A DNA stretch of 64,000 nt. It comes from Imbricaverruca yamaguchii (Eukaryota > Arthropoda > Thecostraca > Neoverrucidae). The position numbers were made by a program, and so were the translations under genes. The notes beneath the pieces were generated by a model. The model was not told the DNA's origin. It ran no database searches and worked only from the letters and a program-made list of their open reading frames with translations. The first letter of the stretch is position 1; each line of letters opens with the position of its first letter. Of this stretch, positions 61,232 to 64,000 are shown in pieces. The stretch spans positions 529,501 to 593,500 of the forward strand of contig JAOTOL010001366.1 of NCBI GenBank assembly GCA_034440575.1. The letters are read 5' to 3'.

Positions 61232-63028
61232 ATGAAGTTCTTTGCACTTAGCGGCCACCCGAACAAGCCATGCAGCTTACTGCGTTTCAAGCACTGCACA
61301 ATTATGCTCGATTGTGGCCTCGACGAGACCACCATACTCAACTTCCTTCCTCTACTGTTGGTCTCCTCTCGTCGCATCGACCAGCTTCCCACCTGGACGC
61401 CAAAGGAGGATGCGCAGTGCGAGGGGGAGCTGAGGGAGTGCGCTGGCAAGGTTTTCATCGACTCCCCGCCAGAGTTCTGCCTCCCGCAGACCAGTCTCAC
61501 CGACTTTTCCGAAGTGGATGCGATCCTGATCAGCAACTACACGGCGATGCTGGCGCTGCCGTTCATCGTGGCCGAGGGCGGCTTCCAGGGCCGCGTGTAC
61601 GCCACCGAGCCGACCCTGCAGATCGGCCGGCTGTGCATGGACGAGCTGCTCTACTACATTGAGCAGGCGCCGCGCGCCAAGCACGCCTCCAAGTGGAAGC
61701 AGCTGGTGCACCTGCTGCCGCCGCCGCTCTGCCAGGTGTACAAGCCGAAGCTGTGGCGTCAGCTGTACAGCGCGACCGCCATCGCCGACGCCATGTCGCG
61801 CGTGCACACGGTCGGCTACGGCGAGAAGATGGACGTGTTTGGCGCGCTGCGCGTCATGCCGTCCAGCTCCGGCTACTGCCTCGGCTCGGCCAACTGGACC
61901 ATCTCGTCCGACTACGAGAAGATCGTCTACGTGAACGGCTCGTCGACGCTGACCACCCACCCGAAGCCGATGGAGCAGACGCAGCTGCGCGGTGCGGACG
62001 TGCTCATCATCAACGGGCTGACGCAGGTGCCGTCCTTCAACCCGGACGCCATGATCGGCGAGTTTTGCGCCAAGGTCACGCACACGCTCAAGGGCGGCGG
62101 CAACGTGCTGGTGCCGTGCTGTCCGTCGGGCATCGTGTACGATCTGATTGAGTGTCTGGCGCCCTACCTGGACCAGCAGGGCCTCAGCGCCGTGCCGCTG
62201 TTCTTCGTGTCGCCGGTCGCCGAGCACTCGCTGGCGTACTCCAACATCCTGGCCGAGTGGCTGTCGCTCGCCAAGCAGGTGCACGTGTACCTGCCGGAGG
62301 ACCCGTTCCCGCACGGCCAGCTGGTGAACTGCGGCCGCCTGCGGCCCTACAAGAACCTGCAGGCGGAGGGCTTCAGCTCCGAGTTCCGGCAGCCCTGCGT
62401 GGTGTTCGGCGGCCACCCGAGTCTGCGCTTCGGCGACTCGGTGCACTTCATGGAGCAGTGGGGCGGCAACGCGGCCAACGCGGTCATCTTCACGTCGCCC
62501 GACTTTCCCTACCTGGACTGTCTGGCGCCGTACCAGCCGCTGCAGATGCAGTGCTACTTCACGCCCATCGACACGTCGCTCTACTTCAGCCAGGCCAACA
62601 AGCTGGTGCGCGACCTGAAGCCGCGCACGCTGGTGATCCCGGCGCAGTACGCCACGCCGTCCGCCATGGCGCCGCACCGCACCGACTGCCAGGTGGACAC
62701 TGAGCAGTGTCCCACGCTGCTCTACCGGCGCGGCGACATCCTCAACCTGCCCGTGCGCCGCACGCAGGAGCGCGTGGTGATCTCCAGCGAGCTGAGCGAG
62801 CGCCTCAGCACCGTCGAGGTGCTGCCTGGCACGGCGGTGGCCACCGTGACGGGCCTCCTGCACGTGCAGGACAACCGCCACCACCTGTTGCCGGCAGACG
62901 TGGACATGGCCCAGGAGCCCAGTCTGGAGTCGCTGACCAACGTGCGACCGACCTTCCACACATACGGCAGCGTCCATGTGCCCGACCTGGTGCAGCGACT
63001 GACTCAGATGGACATCAACGACGCCAAG
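61232..63028 (+). CDS. Integrator complex subunit 9, first coding exon (residues 1-599)
   Basis: INTS9 is the pseudo-nuclease partner of INTS11 in the Integrator cleavage module, which processes snRNA 3' ends and attenuates transcription in the nucleus. The frame from ATG 61232 opens MKFFALSGHPNKPCSLLRFK, then IMLDCGLD (residues 25-31). At residues 100-110, ISNYTAMLALP occupies the place of the zinc-binding HxHxDH motif of active metallo-beta-lactamase relatives, the known loss in INTS9. YATEPTLQIGRLCMDELL and later GNVLVPCCPSGIVYDL, RQPCVVFGGHPSLRFGD and LAPYQPLQMQCYF follow vertebrate INTS9 closely through the beta-CASP region. The coding part ends at donor CCAAG|GTGCGA (63028/63029) in phase 0. 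About 60 C-terminal residues (the INTS11-binding end) are missing and should lie in exons outside the window. The exon is GC-rich against AT-rich flanks. Confidence 0.95.
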
Positions 63029-64000
63029 GTGCGAAGACTATATCTGTGTCCTGTTTTTCTCTTCGTTTAGCCACACTACTGATACGTACACCGTTTATCC
63101 TGCCACCTCCTTTGTTTGAAATAAGTCTTAACCTGACGGGCACTACTGCGGGTCATTTTCTTCTAGTTTTGCTATTTTCTGTAGCGCTTCTTCAATCGCG
63201 GATTATGTCAATCCCGTAATTTCCTCGCTGATTTCTCTCCGAAAGCTCGGCGCCCTGGTGGCGCAGAGGGGACATGCTATACCCTTGTTCTCTCTCGTGC
63301 TCCATCTCTTTTCATGGTTAATTGTGGTTAATCATGGTCGCGCCTCGTTAGGGGAGGAGGAGGTCATGCCTCTACATCTCGTGCTCGATCCTTCTCACTG
63401 ACTGTTCTCCGATAGTTAGTGCCGTGATCGGGATACGATACTCTCCCTACTTACTTTCATGCTGTATTCCTACCTCTAGTGGACTTCCGAAACCTTTGCA
63501 CAGTGATGAGGAACGAGGGGTTATAGTTTATCCTTGTCTTTCCTCCTTCCTCTTTATATTTGTTAGATAGATCGAAGCAAAACTTGGTAGGGTGGCCCGG
63601 TTAATTTAGTTAGCCGAGACTGGGATCACGGTATGTTGTGTCATCCGACCAACACCCATCAGAACTCTCCCATGGGAGTTCCCCCCTCCAAACGACCTTT
63701 CTGTAGCCGGGACCCGCAACCAGTGAATTGTATGCTCAGAATTGCTAGCACGCGCCCCAGATACCATCCAGTCCTAGAAGGTGTATACAATAACCCGGTC
63801 TGATCCTCACACTCCGTCTCTAGGGGGGGGGGGGGCGTATAGTAACCCCCTTTAATATCCAAACTAAGCGTTACACGAAAACAAAGGAGGTGTTATCGGA
63901 AAGAGTTCGATGGTTAGGGCCCGAGTCCACCCATAAAAAAATCACCAAAAGTAACGCCACTAGGTGGCCTAGATTTTCACGACTTGCATTATGTTTTTGG
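63029..64000 (+). other. INTS9 intron (start); no exon recognised
   Basis: It begins with GTGCGA. Reading through the donor gives 13 codons to a stop at 63068-63070. I found no sequence resembling the INTS9 C-terminus up to 64000. G-run at 63825-63835. Confidence 0.5.

Overview
This is a piece of an animal (metazoan) nuclear genome. The evidence is an Integrator subunit 9 gene, spliced coding exons with canonical GT/AG borders, CR1-like LINEs, a Penelope-like fragment, tRNA-derived SINEs and very abundant micro- and minisatellites. Short TTAGG tracts at 46.3 kb would fit an arthropod, perhaps a crustacean or chelicerate, but that placement is an inference. There is no operon, prokaryotic gene or virus that I can support.

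Layout. 0-9.8 kb: unique sequence, a 5'-truncated CR1-like LINE (1.9-3.05 kb), two minisatellites (19 bp and 21 bp units) and a tandem duplication whose first copy is split by a tRNA-derived SINE (6.7-7.1 kb). 9.8-22.6 kb: minisatellite after minisatellite (35, 11, 27, 33, 49/51 and 30 bp units) plus long TA and GT/heptamer tracts. 22.6-29.7 kb: one 20-bp-unit minisatellite split by a 5.9 kb composite of two CR1-like LINE copies (esterase-type ORF1, endonuclease and reverse transcriptase). 30-42.2 kb: seven more unrelated minisatellites, a TA tract and a Penelope-like reverse-transcriptase fragment. 42.4-47.1 kb: exons on the minus strand of a gene ending in two MLLE (PABC) domains. 47.5-49.3 kb: microsatellites inside a large palindrome with 171-bp arms that match exactly. 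49.3-61 kb: mostly gene-poor sequence with SINEs, two LINE relics, dispersed repeats and a suspicious homopolymer block. 61.2-63.0 kb: the long first coding exon of INTS9 on the plus strand; its last exon or exons lie beyond what I can see.

The two real genes are divergent and about 14 kb apart (INTS9 plus, MLLE gene minus). INTS9 is the catalytically dead partner of the INTS11 nuclease in Integrator. The MLLE gene should encode a protein that binds PAM2-type peptides, like the C-terminus of poly(A)-binding protein. The most unusual feature is that the intron just before its first MLLE exon holds about 31 tandem copies of that exon's own 3' splice site (branch-point-like CTGAC, CCCCAG and the first bases of the exon). 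Most very long open frames in this window lie in minisatellites and are not genes.
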